Shown: positions 1-9,178, numbered from the stretch's first letter. The stretch is 64,000 nt of DNA from Deltaproteobacteria bacterium (GCA_020635195.1 JACKAG010000003.1:1-64000); one strand, 5' to 3'. The notes: generated by a model from the letters alone, not told the origin. A program made the numbers and translations.

Positions 1-860
1 TTTTCAAGCTGATCAATGGTGCTGTATACATCGCTCAGGGATTCAGAGCTATCTGCACGAAAATAGCGGCCCCCGGTCACGTCTGCAATGCGCCTGAGCT
101 GGTCCTCATCCATTTCAACAAGACGCATTTCAGGGCCGAATGGTGTCGGAAAAGGTACAGGCCCGTCCTTTCCGACTCCGATTGTGTAGACCCGGACTCC
201 GAGGGTCTGAGCGATTCTGGCCGCATCGTCAGGATCTATTGTTCCCGCACTGTTTGCTCCATCCGTCAGGAGAATGATGACCTTGCTTTTTGCATCAAGA
301 TCTTTGAGGCGGTTTGTTGCAATGCCGAGAGCATCTCCTATGGCAGTTGCTTCTCCGACCAGCCCTGGTTCGGCCTGATCCAGATAATCAGTCAGCACGT
401 CATGGTCCAGTGTCATAGGAACCCATGCTGTCGCGTGGGTTCCGAATATCGTCAGTCCCATCCGGTCATCCGGACGATTACGGATGAATTCTTTCAGGAC
501 AGTTTTTGCAATCCTGAGACGGGAAACCCGTTGTCCTTTCTCGGTAAAATCCATTGCCCGCATACTGCCGGACGTGTCGACAATCAGCATCATATCAAGA
601 GCGTTGCTGCTTTTTTTGCGAATACCGCGTCCGCTCCTGGGCCCTGCCATCGCAACGATCAGACTAAGAATCGCAAGGCAGCGAAGGAGTCTGTCAAGCT
701 GTCCAAGCCAGCGTCGGGACAGAGAAGTCGGAAGCTTCTGTATCCGGAATCCAGGAGGGAAAAATAATTGTGGCCGCCTGCGCTGAGAAAGCATCAGAAC
801 AGGGATGATCAGCAGGATCAGACACAGCCAGTATGGTTCTGCCAGGCTATATGAAACCAT
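1..860 (-). CDS. von Willebrand factor A domain protein, BatA-like (partial, runs off left edge)
   Basis: The reading frame starts at ATG 858-860 and stays open to base 1, about 286 codons, with the C-terminus outside the window. Two hydrophobic segments (residues about 11-25 and 60-73) precede a VWA domain with a complete MIDAS: DTSGS at residues 95-99, a Thr in GEATAIGDA, and Asp in LLTDGAN. This is the pattern of BatA/BatB-type membrane-anchored VWA proteins of MoxR operons. The start overlaps the stop of the upstream DUF4381-like gene by one base (TGATG), so it is translated as part of the moxR operon. The role is inferred from the family: a metal-dependent protein-protein interaction module in an envelope stress or maturation complex. 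Confidence 0.85.
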   Translation of the reverse strand, partial: MVSYSLAEPYWLCLILLIIPVLMLSQRRRPQLFFPPGFRIQKLPTSLSRRWLGQLDRLLRCLAILSLIVAMAGPRSGRGIRKKSSNALDMMLIVDTSGSMRAMDFTEKGQRVSRLRIAKTVLKEFIRNRPDDRMGLTIFGTHATAWVPMTLDHDVLTDYLDQAEPGLVGEATAIGDALGIATNRLKDLDAKSKVIILLTDGANSAGTIDPDDAARIAQTLGVRVYTIGVGKDGPVPFPTPFGPEMRLVEMDEDQLRRIADVTGGRYFRADSSESLSDVYSTIDQLE

Positions 861-1546
861 CACGGTTCTCCGGCTTCTTTTTTGCTGCTGATCGCTGCTG
901 TATGTTCTGTAGACTCAGGACTTATGCTTTGTGTCGCGGTGTTTTCTGCTGTTTGACTCCGGAAGCTGCTGATCAGTTTTTCACTGATGCCGAGTAGCTG
1001 TTGCTTATGGTTCAGGGCTTCATCAGCGGAAGTCTCTGCTTCTGAAAATTTAATCAGATCGGAACGGTTAAGAAATTCCAGGATTGTTGTTTTTTCTTTC
1101 ATACTGAGCCAGTTTATGCCCTGAACTGGATTTCTGAGCTCTTGTCTCGTCATATCTGTGGCGGGAAAATCACAGCAATATTCCAGTAAATTGCGAAAGC
1201 TGAGTCCAAGGCTGTAGTAAAAATCCGCAGCAGCATGCCTGTCGAAAGGCCGGCCTGGCTGCACTTCTTGCAGCTTTCGGAGTAAAACCGGGATTGGATC
1301 TTCGGGAACCGGACGGGCTGCTGATGCCGCAGGAAAGTACTTTTTTCCGAATTTAAACAGCAGAAAAACAAGAAGACTGAGAAGGAGGATGGAGATCAGA
1401 GTCCACAACCATGACAAAGATACGGGATATGCAATCAGACCTTTGGCGCCATGTGGTGGTCCGGAAGATAGCATGGCCTGCGCCTGCCCCTGAAGAGGGG
1501 AGAGCTTGCCAGTTGCCGTTATAGAGAGGGCCCCGAAAGGAATCAT
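860..1546 (-). CDS. DUF4381-like single-pass membrane protein of the MoxR operon
   Basis: The product has 228 residues, with one clear membrane segment at about residues 44-66 followed by a basic KFGKK stop-transfer and a cytoplasmic helical C-terminal part. Size, topology and position between a DUF58 gene and a VWA gene match the DUF4381 proteins of BatA-type operons. No catalytic motif is visible. The ATG overlaps the stop of the DUF58 gene in an ATGA (1543-1546), so translational coupling is likely. The family assignment rests on context as much as on sequence; a role as a membrane adaptor is inference. Confidence 0.65.
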   Translation of the reverse strand: MIPFGALSITATGKLSPLQGQAQAMLSSGPPHGAKGLIAYPVSLSWLWTLISILLLSLLVFLLFKFGKKYFPAASAARPVPEDPIPVLLRKLQEVQPGRPFDRHAAADFYYSLGLSFRNLLEYCCDFPATDMTRQELRNPVQGINWLSMKEKTTILEFLNRSDLIKFSEAETSADEALNHKQQLLGISEKLISSFRSQTAENTATQSISPESTEHTAAISSKKEAGEP

Positions 1547-2424
1547 CTCTGTGCTCTCCTTTCTCTCTCTTTCAGATATCTGAGTAGCTGATCTGCGACA
1601 GGCTGTGCTGTGCTGAGTTGAAAATACCCTGCCTTATTGCGCCGGAAGAGGCGGATCATCTCCTCTGCATCTCTTGTGGAGGCAGAGCGGTAATCCTCCT
1701 GAAATGCTCTGCTGGAGGAGTCAACGACATATACATCCCCTGTCTCCGGGTCTGTCAGTTGCAGAAGTCCGGCTGCTGCTGGCTGACTTTCTGCCGGATC
1801 ACTGACGACACAACAGGTCAGGTCATGTTTTCTTGCCAGGCTGCGTAAAGAATTTTCATAATTGCCGGACTGAAAATCCGAAATCAGGAAGCACATACTT
1901 TTTTTCCGGATCACCTGCATCATATAATCGATGGCTGCCGTCAGGTCTGTCTGATGCCCATGGCCTTCATGGGTCAGAACGGATCGGATGATATTCCAGA
2001 CATGGGACTGTCCTTTTCCCGGACGAATAAACTGTTCCACATGATCTGAAAAAACGAGAAGCCCGACTTTATCGTGGTTTCTGATGGCCAGGAGGGCCAG
2101 AATTGCGGCAAGCTCGGCAGCCTGTTCTTGCTTGAAGAGGCCTGTGGTTCCGAAGCGCTGTGACGGGCTGACATCAACCAGCAGCATCAGGGTCATTTCC
2201 CGCTCTTCCCGGAAGACTTTCACATAAGGTTCGCACATCCGGGCCGTGACATTCCAGTCGATACTGCGGATGTCATCTCCCGGGATATACTCTCTGACTT
2301 TGTCAAATTCCTGGCCAAGGCCACGGAAGACGGAACTATAGCCTCCGGCCAGAGCATCTGATGTCAGATAACCTGCCCGAAGTTGCATTCGTTTTATTTT
2401 TGCAAAAACATCTGCTTTTATCAT
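1543..2424 (-). CDS. DUF58 domain protein
   Basis: The 293-residue protein carries the DUF58 signature PGDDIRSIDWN (residues 48-58) followed by a VWA-like fold with a degenerate MIDAS (DVSPS, residues 84-88). DUF58 proteins are regular partners of MoxR AAA+ ATPases and are thought to act with them in protein or metal-centre maturation. The gene lies 14 bases downstream of moxR and overlaps the next gene by 4 bases. No signal peptide or membrane segment is visible, so it is probably cytoplasmic. The length is normal for the short DUF58 form. Confidence 0.9.
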   Translation of the reverse strand: MIKADVFAKIKRMQLRAGYLTSDALAGGYSSVFRGLGQEFDKVREYIPGDDIRSIDWNVTARMCEPYVKVFREEREMTLMLLVDVSPSQRFGTTGLFKQEQAAELAAILALLAIRNHDKVGLLVFSDHVEQFIRPGKGQSHVWNIIRSVLTHEGHGHQTDLTAAIDYMMQVIRKKSMCFLISDFQSGNYENSLRSLARKHDLTCCVVSDPAESQPAAAGLLQLTDPETGDVYVVDSSSRAFQEDYRSASTRDAEEMIRLFRRNKAGYFQLSTAQPVADQLLRYLKERERRAQR

Positions 2425-2438
2425 GGTCTGTATTCTGC

Positions 2439-3434
2439 TTAAGGGACTTCGACCTGTTCAAAAATTCTGCTGATCACCTGATCCTGAGATACATTTTCAG
2501 CTTCTGCTTCATAAGTGAGACGCAGCCGATGCCGGAGAATATCATGTCCGGTATCTTTGACATCCTGAGGTGTCACAAAAGTTCTGCCTTCCAGCAGAGC
2601 GTTGATGCGGGCGACCCGGTCCAGAGAGATTGAAGCGCGTGGGCTTGCCCCGGTTTCAATCATGCCTCCAAGATCTTTCAGGCCCTTTTGCTCAGGAAAA
2701 CGGGTGGCATGAATCAGCCTGACGATATAACTTCTTATTTTATCAGAAACAAAGATTTTTTCTGACAGTGTGCTCATGTCCCGCAGATCCTGCTTGCGGA
2801 TGACTTTTTCGATCGCATGACTTTCCCGATGTGCTGCCCTACGGATGATCAGTTCTTCCTCCTCTGCGCTCGGGTAGTCAACGAGAAGTTTAAAAAGAAA
2901 GCGATCCAGCTGAGCCTCTGGCAGAGGATAAGTCCCTTCCTGCTCAACAGGATTCTGGGTTGCCATAACCAGAAAAGGCTCTTCCAGTTCCCATGATTTT
3001 GAACCAATCGTGACCTGCCTTTCTTCCATGGCTTCCAGTAAGGCAGACTGGACTTTTGCCGGGGCGCGGTTGATTTCGTCTGCGAGGACCAGGTGAGCGA
3101 AGACCGGTCCCTTACGCACCCGGAATTCTCCGGAACCCTGATCATAAATCTGGGTTCCGATCAGATCCGCGGGCAGAAGGTCGGGAGTGAACTGAATGCG
3201 TTTAAAACTCAGAGCCGATGCCTCTGAGAGTGTCCGGATGGCGGTGGTCTTGGCCAGGCCTGGAAGACCTTCCAGCAGGACATGGCCCTGTGCAATGATG
3301 GCCATGATCAGCCTCCGGCTGATATGAGTCTGTCCGACGATCCTCTTCTGGGTTTCGCTCAGAATCCGCTCAACCATTGCAGCGCAGCCTTTGATTTCCT
3401 GCTCAAGCATGTCGTTTTCCTGATAATCGCTCAC
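2439..3434 (-). CDS. MoxR-family AAA+ ATPase
   Basis: The product has 331 residues. Walker A is GLPGLAKT (about 56-63), Walker B ends in LADE (117-120), and a sensor region ATQNPVEQEG with TYPLPEAQLDRF follows; these are diagnostic of MoxR ATPases. It is the first gene of a minus-strand operon with DUF58, DUF4381-like and VWA genes, the classical MoxR/Bat arrangement in which the ATPase acts as a chaperone for envelope or cofactor-containing complexes. The annotated start is GTG at 3434 with AAGGA upstream; an internal ATG at codon 9 is a second possibility. The client is unknown. Confidence 0.93.
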   Translation of the reverse strand: MSDYQENDMLEQEIKGCAAMVERILSETQKRIVGQTHISRRLIMAIIAQGHVLLEGLPGLAKTTAIRTLSEASALSFKRIQFTPDLLPADLIGTQIYDQGSGEFRVRKGPVFAHLVLADEINRAPAKVQSALLEAMEERQVTIGSKSWELEEPFLVMATQNPVEQEGTYPLPEAQLDRFLFKLLVDYPSAEEEELIIRRAAHRESHAIEKVIRKQDLRDMSTLSEKIFVSDKIRSYIVRLIHATRFPEQKGLKDLGGMIETGASPRASISLDRVARINALLEGRTFVTPQDVKDTGHDILRHRLRLTYEAEAENVSQDQVISRIFEQVEVP

Positions 3435-3509
3435 CCTTATTTTCCTTCATGGTGCTTGTGGCTTATTTGTTACAAAAATCCGTGTGTTTTATTTCTGAAC
3501 GGCAGTCAG

Positions 3510-3570
3510 ACTGATTCTCAGAAACTCTGTGCCATCCAGACAAGATGGCACAGAGTTTCTGAGAATCAGT
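3510..3570. repeat. perfect 27-bp inverted repeat with 7-nt loop
   Basis: Bases 3510-3536 are the exact reverse complement of 3544-3570, with loop 3537-3543. No T-tract follows either arm, so it is not a standard intrinsic terminator. It lies in the 3435-3757 gene-free gap upstream of moxR and beyond the end of the ankyrin gene. Function unknown. Confidence 0.9.
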
Positions 3571-3757
3571 TAAGTTCAGCTTATTATAGTCTGGTCAGCG
3601 AAATTGTCCAGATGGAGCATGAAAGCCGGGCACTTGCGGATATTCCGCATAGATGGCTGCTCCTGATCGTGAGCGTATGCAATATCAGGAGGGGTTATGA
3701 CATCTTTGCTGTGGATTCAGAGAGTGAGAAAGTGTGCGTTTCTGAATGTAAAGGATT
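3571..3757. other. remainder of gap between moxR and ankyrin gene; possible coding remnant
   Basis: This stretch has an open plus-strand frame ending at 3761 whose last 55 or so codons look protein-like (for example DIFAVDSESEKVC) but have no start or ribosome-binding site of their own. It could be a remnant of a lost gene. No promoter could be placed with confidence. Confidence 0.2.
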
Positions 3758-4600
3758 TTAATTGTTCCAGTCACTTGTCGCAATCCGCTCTTGTTGTGTG
3801 GAGAGGAGGAACTGTACGATGTCTGTGTGATCGTATTTTTCCGCCAGGTGGAGCGGTGTTTCCTTGCAGGGAATAGTGGTGACAGTTGTATCAGCAGCAT
3901 AACGTACCAGGAGTTCTGCGATCTCTTTGTGACCGTATTGTGCTGCCAGGTGAAGTGCTGTGAAACCGTTGATCCTGTCTGATGTAACATTAACAGCTGC
4001 ACCGTGACGAAGGAGAAGATTTGTCATATTCAGGTCACCGCGAAAGACAGAATAATGGAGTAGATGCCAGCCTGAGGAGTCAGGCTTGTTAACAGAATGG
4101 CCATGATTGATCAGGGCTTCTGCCCTTTCCAGATTACCAGATTGTACAGCCAGATAAAACTCACTGTCGGATGAAGTCTCACTGTCGGATGAAGTCTCAC
4201 TATCGGATGAAGTCTCACTATCGGATGAAGTCTCACTATCGGATGAAAAAGGCATGGCAGGGTTAGGCATGAAAAAAGGCATGGCAGGGTTAGGCATGAA
4301 AAAAGGCATGGCAGGGTTAGGCATGAAAAAAGGCATGGCAGGGTTAGGCATAAAAAAAGGCATGGCAGGGTTAGGCATGAAAAAGGGCATGGCAGGAAAA
4401 GGTGGAATATAGAATATTCCTGAACATCCATGATGAAATGGACGAAGAGGTGTTGGGCGAATTGGTCGGCCTGTAACAGGAATTTCTTCATGCAGACCTT
4501 GCCCAAGGTGATGGCCCGAATAATCTGGATCAGAGGCGGATGCGGTGAAGGCTTTCAGAGACATGAACGTTATAAATAAAGATAAAGAAACGATTTTCAT
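3758..4600 (-). CDS. exported ankyrin-repeat protein with Pro/Met and Ser/Asp tandem repeats
   Basis: The product has 280 residues. It starts with a Sec signal peptide (MKIVSLSLFITFMSLKAF, cleavage near ASAS), followed by about six copies of a nine-residue unit containing NPAMPFFMP, then five six-residue SDSETS units, then about four ankyrin repeats (GWHLLHYSVFRGD, GFTALHLAAQYGHKE, ETPLHLAEKYDHTD). The start is ATG 4600 with AAGGAG 8 bases upstream. Ankyrin repeats mediate protein binding; the signal peptide puts it in the periplasm or outside the cell. The repeats in the N-terminal half are near-perfect in DNA and look like variable-number repeats. The specific function is unknown. Confidence 0.82.
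   Translation of the reverse strand: MKIVSLSLFITFMSLKAFTASASDPDYSGHHLGQGLHEEIPVTGRPIRPTPLRPFHHGCSGIFYIPPFPAMPFFMPNPAMPFFMPNPAMPFFMPNPAMPFFMPNPAMPFFMPNPAMPFSSDSETSSDSETSSDSETSSDSETSSDSEFYLAVQSGNLERAEALINHGHSVNKPDSSGWHLLHYSVFRGDLNMTNLLLRHGAAVNVTSDRINGFTALHLAAQYGHKEIAELLVRYAADTTVTTIPCKETPLHLAEKYDHTDIVQFLLSTQQERIATSDWNN
4161..4250. repeat. 18-bp tandem repeat, about 5 copies
   Basis: Units begin at 4161, 4179, 4197, 4215 and 4233 and read tcactRtcggatgaagtc; the last is divergent at its end. The unit length is a multiple of three, so copy-number change keeps the ankyrin gene in frame. It encodes the acidic SDSETS repeats. Confidence 0.92.
4251..4400. repeat. 27-bp tandem repeat, 5 copies plus a partial
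   Basis: Units start at 4251, 4278, 4305, 4332 and 4359, with a truncated copy from 4386. Each opens with ggcatggcagggttaggcat and differs by at most one or two bases. It encodes the nine-residue NPAMPFFMP units of the ankyrin protein. Confidence 0.92.
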
Positions 4601-5210
4601 TGAGATTCTCCTTTTTGTTTCTTGTCTTTTAAGAATGATATAGATGCCATCTTATGGTGAGAAGCGGTCAATCTTCAGACCACAGAGGCATTTTGTCTGG
4701 GGTGTTGTGTTCAGGATTCTGTCTGTATTGCGAAGCTTCCCCTCATGTTTCGAGGACATTCGTGTGGCCTTACTTTGCGGATATGTATGCTGAAAAGATA
4801 AGGCTGAATGCCCGATACACCTCAATCTTATGATGGACGAAGCAGGTTATCTCAAAAAAAAAGTAAGTGCAATTAAAAGTTATAGGAAACCGACGACTTT
4901 GATTTGTTCTTTGTTGCCGTCATATATCCCTGTCGGATTGTTTTTGTTCTGATAATCCGGAGTGTTGTCGTTCGGTTTATTACGTGATTTGAGCTGAATC
5001 TACACTGATGTTTTGCCGTGACTGTAGAAAGGTCATCTGATGTTTCTGATAAATAACGGCAACGCTCTTATCTGATTGAGCTTGAGAGGTAGTTTTGATA
5101 GCGTGCTGGTTCGGTAGGGACTTTTGTATATGGGAATTTGGATCAGATTTTGATCGTTGATATCGGTCCTGAGTTTTTGAAAAAAGGATTTTCAGATAAA
5201 GGAATATCCG
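4601..5210. other. 610-bp divergent intergenic region between two ankyrin genes
   Basis: This stretch separates the minus-strand gene ending at 4600 from the plus-strand gene starting at 5211 and must hold both promoters. The only small frame seen is a 40-codon ORF from ATG 4830 without a good ribosome-binding site. It is AT-rich near 4855-4960 and near 5100-5200. No recognisable RNA gene or operator was found. Confidence 0.4.
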
Positions 5211-5858
5211 GTGAAACTGTTCGTAAGCTTTTTTTTAATCCTGGCATTGCCCGGAACTCTGCTTTCTGGTGGCAATCAGGCTGATTGTCTTAACGTGACT
5301 GATGAGAACGGTGAGACACTCCTCTGGCAGCTGGCGAAGGAGGGGAAATCAGAGCTTCTGCAAGGTCTGATTGCGCAAGGAGCGGATATTGATCAGTCTG
5401 ACAATAAGGGCAGGACACCGCTTTATATAGCAGTCGAATGGGGGAGGAAAGATATCGTACGAATTCTTATCGCTGCCGGAGCGGATGTTAATCGGAAAAA
5501 CGAGTACGGTTGGACAGCACTGCACGCGGCAATGTACAAGGGCAAAAGCTATGCTCGCTGTCTGATTGAAGAAGGCAAGGCGGATGTTCATATCAAAGAC
5601 AATTGTGGTCAGACAGCCCTTCACCTGGCGGCGCATAGTACGGTGAACCACCTAAGCCTTGTCAAATATCTGGTTGAAAAAGGCAAGGCGGATGTTCACA
5701 TCAAAGACAATCGTGGTCGGACAGCCTTTTATTTTGCAACAAATGCAAGGAATTCAGATATTGCTAACTATCTTCGAAAACGCATGAAGCATCCCACGGA
5801 AGAATTGCAGAAAAGTTCCAGAACCATGAAAGATCCGTGCCGCTGCTCTCTTATGTGA
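5211..5858 (+). CDS. exported ankyrin-repeat protein
   Basis: The product has 215 residues starting at GTG 5211, with AAAGGA (5198-5203) seven bases upstream. A Sec signal peptide (MKLFVSFFLILALPGTLLSGG) is followed by four to five ankyrin repeats with typical G-TPL-AA cores (NKGRTPLYIAVEWGRKDI, YGWTALHAAMYKGK, CGQTALHLAAH). It probably functions in the periplasm or outside the cell as a protein-binding module. The third and fourth repeats share an almost identical 48-bp DNA segment, a sign of recent internal duplication. It is divergently arranged with another exported ankyrin gene. The partner is unknown. Confidence 0.85.
   Translation: MKLFVSFFLILALPGTLLSGGNQADCLNVTDENGETLLWQLAKEGKSELLQGLIAQGADIDQSDNKGRTPLYIAVEWGRKDIVRILIAAGADVNRKNEYGWTALHAAMYKGKSYARCLIEEGKADVHIKDNCGQTALHLAAHSTVNHLSLVKYLVEKGKADVHIKDNRGRTAFYFATNARNSDIANYLRKRMKHPTEELQKSSRTMKDPCRCSLM
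5572..5727 (+). repeat. direct repeat inside ankyrin gene (about 48 bp, 108-bp spacing)
   Basis: The segment from 5572 (aaggcaaggcggatgttca) recurs from 5680 with few changes. The offset of 108 bases is 36 codons, about one ankyrin unit plus three residues, so an ankyrin repeat has duplicated recently. Confidence 0.8.
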
Positions 5859-6046
5859 GATAGTCCGGGCCGGGATCAATGCTCTGCTGGAGAAAAAATT
5901 CTGCTTTGTATTTGTGAAGTCTAAAGCGGGACTGAAAAAAATAAATCATCAAAAAAGAAGGATGATCAGGGAAAAATCTGCATTGAACGGGGGTCGTCAC
6001 AGCCATAAAAAAACAGATGCAGATTACCCTCTTCTTCGGATTGATC

Positions 6047-9000
6047 TCACGCAGCAGCCTGGTCTTTTCCGGAGGAACGGCGATCCCTGATCCAGGCTTT
6101 AAAACGATGGTCGATCATGACAAGAACAGGGACGACCACAAGTGTCAGGACTGTCGCAAAACTCAGCCCGAAAATGACGGTCCATGCCATAGGAGACCAG
6201 AACGCAGAGGATTCGGATTCACTCTGAAAAGAAATATGATGGAAATCAAAACTGATGCCAAACGCCATGGGAATCAGCCCGATGACTGTTGTCAGAGCAG
6301 TCAGGACCACCGGGCGCAGACGTGTTTTTCCTGCGCTGATGATGGCATCAGGTAAGGGGACTCCTTCTTTTACCAGGCGGTTGATAAAGTCCAGGAGAAC
6401 AATGGCATTGTTAACGACAACCCCGGCCAGACTGATAATTCCGATTCCTGACATGATGATGACAAATTCCTGACCACTCAGGAAAATTCCCCACAAGACT
6501 CCACCAAGGGATAAAAAGACAGAAATCAGGATAATCACAGGTTGTGTAACGGAGTTGAACTGTAAGACCAGTACCATGAAAATCAGAAGCAATGCAGCCT
6601 CAAAAGCCTGGATCAGAAACTGGGTTGATTCATCCCGGACATCCTGTCCTTTACCTGCTCCCAGTGAGAGGCCAGAAGGGACTTCGAGAGCTGCAACTTT
6701 TGACAGGATTTCCTCTTTGATCTTTTCTTTTTTCTCGATTCCTGCTCTGAAATCAGCCCAGACAGAAACGGCCCGCTGCTGGTCTCGGCGCTTAATCACA
6801 GGGACGCTGGATGAATGATTGATGTTTGCAACAGAAGCCAGGGAAATTCTTTTTCCTTCTGAGACAATTTCCAGGTCACGCAGTGCCTCGAGTCTTTTAC
6901 GTGCGCTCTTACTGAGTCTCAGGACGACATCGTATTCTTCTTTGCCCTGGCGAAATGTTGAGATTTTCTGTCCGGCGATGGCTGTACGGATCGTGCTGGC
7001 AATCAGACGTGTGTCCAGCCCGTAAAATGCTGCCTTTGAGCGGTCGATTGCAATTTTTATTTCGGGCTTGATGGCTTCAAAATCACTTTCAAACTGATCC
7101 CATGATTCAGTATAAGTTTCCAGAATCGCATAAATCTTTTCTGAAAAAGTTCCCATTTTTGTGTAATCATCCCCTGTGATTTCAAAGGAAACATCATGAC
7201 CACTGGGGGGACCTTCTTCTGCTGCTTTGATTTTAATTTCAGCACCAGGGATCTTTCGGAGCTCAATGTTCATATTATGAATAACAGTCCGGCTCGCCTG
7301 TTCTCGCTGCTGAAACGGATAAAACCCGATCCGGATAGAAGCTTCCCTGGAATCAGCTCCCATCCCCCGGTTTGCTCCTTGTCCGACAGAAGTCTGGACA
7401 TATTCCACAGGATTGCCTGCCTTCAACAAAATGTCTTCAACGTGGTGACTTATACGATTGGTTTCCTCTACAGGAGCGCCGGCCATGAGTTTAACAGAAA
7501 CTGTGGATGCGCTTGGATCTGTCTTTGGAAAAAACACGGTACCTTTTCCGGCAAGAGCCTGAACAAGGATACCAGAAAAAACAAGTAAAAATGAGATAAA
7601 AAGAACCAGAAAAGGAGATTTCAGAGACCGTTTTAGTATCCGTTCGTAGAATTCAGTGAAACGAATGAAGGAGCCTTTTCCTTCCTGCATGGCTCGTATA
7701 GACTCCTGATCCATCTTTAAGAATCTTGCGCAGAAAACTGTTGTAATCGATAATGCGACCACAAGAGAGGCTGTCAGGACAATAATGACAGTTTTAGGGA
7801 GGTATTGCATAAACTCGCCCATAATTCCTGGCATGAAGACAATGGGGAAGAAGGCGAGTAAGGTGGTAATTGTTGAGGTTGTGATAGGAATGGCAACTTC
7901 TCTGGCACCATCAATGGCAGCCTGTACCCGGTCTTTACCAAGTCCTCTGTGGCGATAGATATTTTCGACAATCACAATTCCGTTATCAACAAGCATCCCA
8001 AGAGCCAGGATCAGACTGAATAACACAACCATATTCAGGGTGATTCCGAGAATCTGTAAAACGAAAAATGAGATAAGCATTGAAAATGGAATGCCCAGAG
8101 AAACAAAGGTTGCATTCAGAGGGCCAAGAAAGAAAAGTGTAATAAGAATAACGAAGAGTAATCCTGTCAGAATATTATTTTCCAGATCATAGACCTTCTC
8201 AAGGACCTCTTTAGAACTGTCAAAAACATAACTGATTTTGGTCATGGAAGGAAAATCTTTCTTCATCCTGTCCACAACAGACTTGACATCATCCGAGACC
8301 CGAAGGATGTTTTCTCCACCTCTTTTTTTGATTGCAATTGAAATGGAAGGAACACCATTGACTCGTGTGTAGGTATCCGATTCTGCATAAGTAAAATGAG
8401 TCACCCCTAAATCTTTAAGGCGAACTCTTTTCTTGCCTTTGATGACCGTGATTTCTTCAAAAGCAGAAGGATCTTTGATTTCTCCGGAAACATTCAAAGA
8501 GAAATTTTTCTGCTGACTTTTCAGGGTTCCTCCTGGAATACTGATGTTTTCATTGCCGATTGCTTTAGAAATATCGCTGAGTGATAATTCGTAGTGTTTG
8601 AGAAGGCCTGGTTCTATTTCTACAGAAACTTCTTTGACAGGTTTTCCGCTGACTGTGACTTCCTGAATACCCGGGATTTTTTTTAGCTCATCTTCCAGAT
8701 CGTTGGCTGTTTTTTCCAGGATTTCAGTTCCTGCCGGGTTGCTCAGAGCCATAATCATAATAGGCATATCTGAGAAATTAAGTTCGCGAACAACAGGCTC
8801 CTGAGCATCTGCTGGTAATGTGGATTTTGCAATATCTACCCTCTCACGGACCCTTCTGAGAGCAGCTTCCACATTAGTATCACTTGTAAATTCTACGGTG
8901 ACAGAAGAGACACCTTCACTGGAAACAGAGGTCAGGTCATCAAGGCCCTGAACCCCATCGATTTCGTTTTCGATCTCTCGGGTTACGAGTGTTTCAATAT

Positions 9001-9166
9001 CAGCTGCCGAAATTCCGGGGTAGACCGTGGTGACAAAAATAACCGGTCGTCTGATTTCCGGGAAGTTTTCCCTTGGAAGCTGCATGTATGATCTCATGCC
9101 TGAGATGATGATCAGGAATGTCAGGACAAAAACAGCCGGGTATTTTTTGACGATCGATTCAATCAT
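6047..9166 (-). CDS. RND-family efflux transporter, inner-membrane pump subunit
   Basis: The product has 1039 residues, the usual length for HAE-type RND pumps. The N-terminal membrane helix (YPAVFVLTFLIIISG) is followed by the periplasmic loop typical of the family (LPRENFPEI, VYPGISAADIETLV). The TM4 proton-relay region reads LGMLVDNGIVIVEN, and a second large periplasmic loop and a second set of six helices follow. The stop is near base 6047. It lies 12 bases downstream of its membrane-fusion gene and with the TolC gene forms a complete tripartite exporter. The LPREN(F/Y)PEI start resembles the pumps of uncharacterised HAE clades rather than AcrB. Substrate unknown. Confidence 0.95.
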   Translation of the reverse strand: MIESIVKKYPAVFVLTFLIIISGMRSYMQLPRENFPEIRRPVIFVTTVYPGISAADIETLVTREIENEIDGVQGLDDLTSVSSEGVSSVTVEFTSDTNVEAALRRVRERVDIAKSTLPADAQEPVVRELNFSDMPIMIMALSNPAGTEILEKTANDLEDELKKIPGIQEVTVSGKPVKEVSVEIEPGLLKHYELSLSDISKAIGNENISIPGGTLKSQQKNFSLNVSGEIKDPSAFEEITVIKGKKRVRLKDLGVTHFTYAESDTYTRVNGVPSISIAIKKRGGENILRVSDDVKSVVDRMKKDFPSMTKISYVFDSSKEVLEKVYDLENNILTGLLFVILITLFFLGPLNATFVSLGIPFSMLISFFVLQILGITLNMVVLFSLILALGMLVDNGIVIVENIYRHRGLGKDRVQAAIDGAREVAIPITTSTITTLLAFFPIVFMPGIMGEFMQYLPKTVIIVLTASLVVALSITTVFCARFLKMDQESIRAMQEGKGSFIRFTEFYERILKRSLKSPFLVLFISFLLVFSGILVQALAGKGTVFFPKTDPSASTVSVKLMAGAPVEETNRISHHVEDILLKAGNPVEYVQTSVGQGANRGMGADSREASIRIGFYPFQQREQASRTVIHNMNIELRKIPGAEIKIKAAEEGPPSGHDVSFEITGDDYTKMGTFSEKIYAILETYTESWDQFESDFEAIKPEIKIAIDRSKAAFYGLDTRLIASTIRTAIAGQKISTFRQGKEEYDVVLRLSKSARKRLEALRDLEIVSEGKRISLASVANINHSSSVPVIKRRDQQRAVSVWADFRAGIEKKEKIKEEILSKVAALEVPSGLSLGAGKGQDVRDESTQFLIQAFEAALLLIFMVLVLQFNSVTQPVIILISVFLSLGGVLWGIFLSGQEFVIIMSGIGIISLAGVVVNNAIVLLDFINRLVKEGVPLPDAIISAGKTRLRPVVLTALTTVIGLIPMAFGISFDFHHISFQSESESSAFWSPMAWTVIFGLSFATVLTLVVVPVLVMIDHRFKAWIRDRRSSGKDQAAA

Positions 9167-9178
9167 GCAGCACTTCCC

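Noticed and set aside
3282..3761. 159-codon plus-strand ORF across the moxR start and gap
   Set aside because: Most of it is antisense to moxR; only its last third looks coding, and it lacks a start of its own.
4161..4400. Possible CRISPR array from regular short repeats
   Set aside because: Repeats are contiguous without spacers, are multiples of three and lie in an open reading frame.
4111..4506. ORF with many FSCLTLPCLF-like repeats
   Set aside because: It is the other-frame reading of the 18- and 27-bp tandem repeats in the ankyrin gene.
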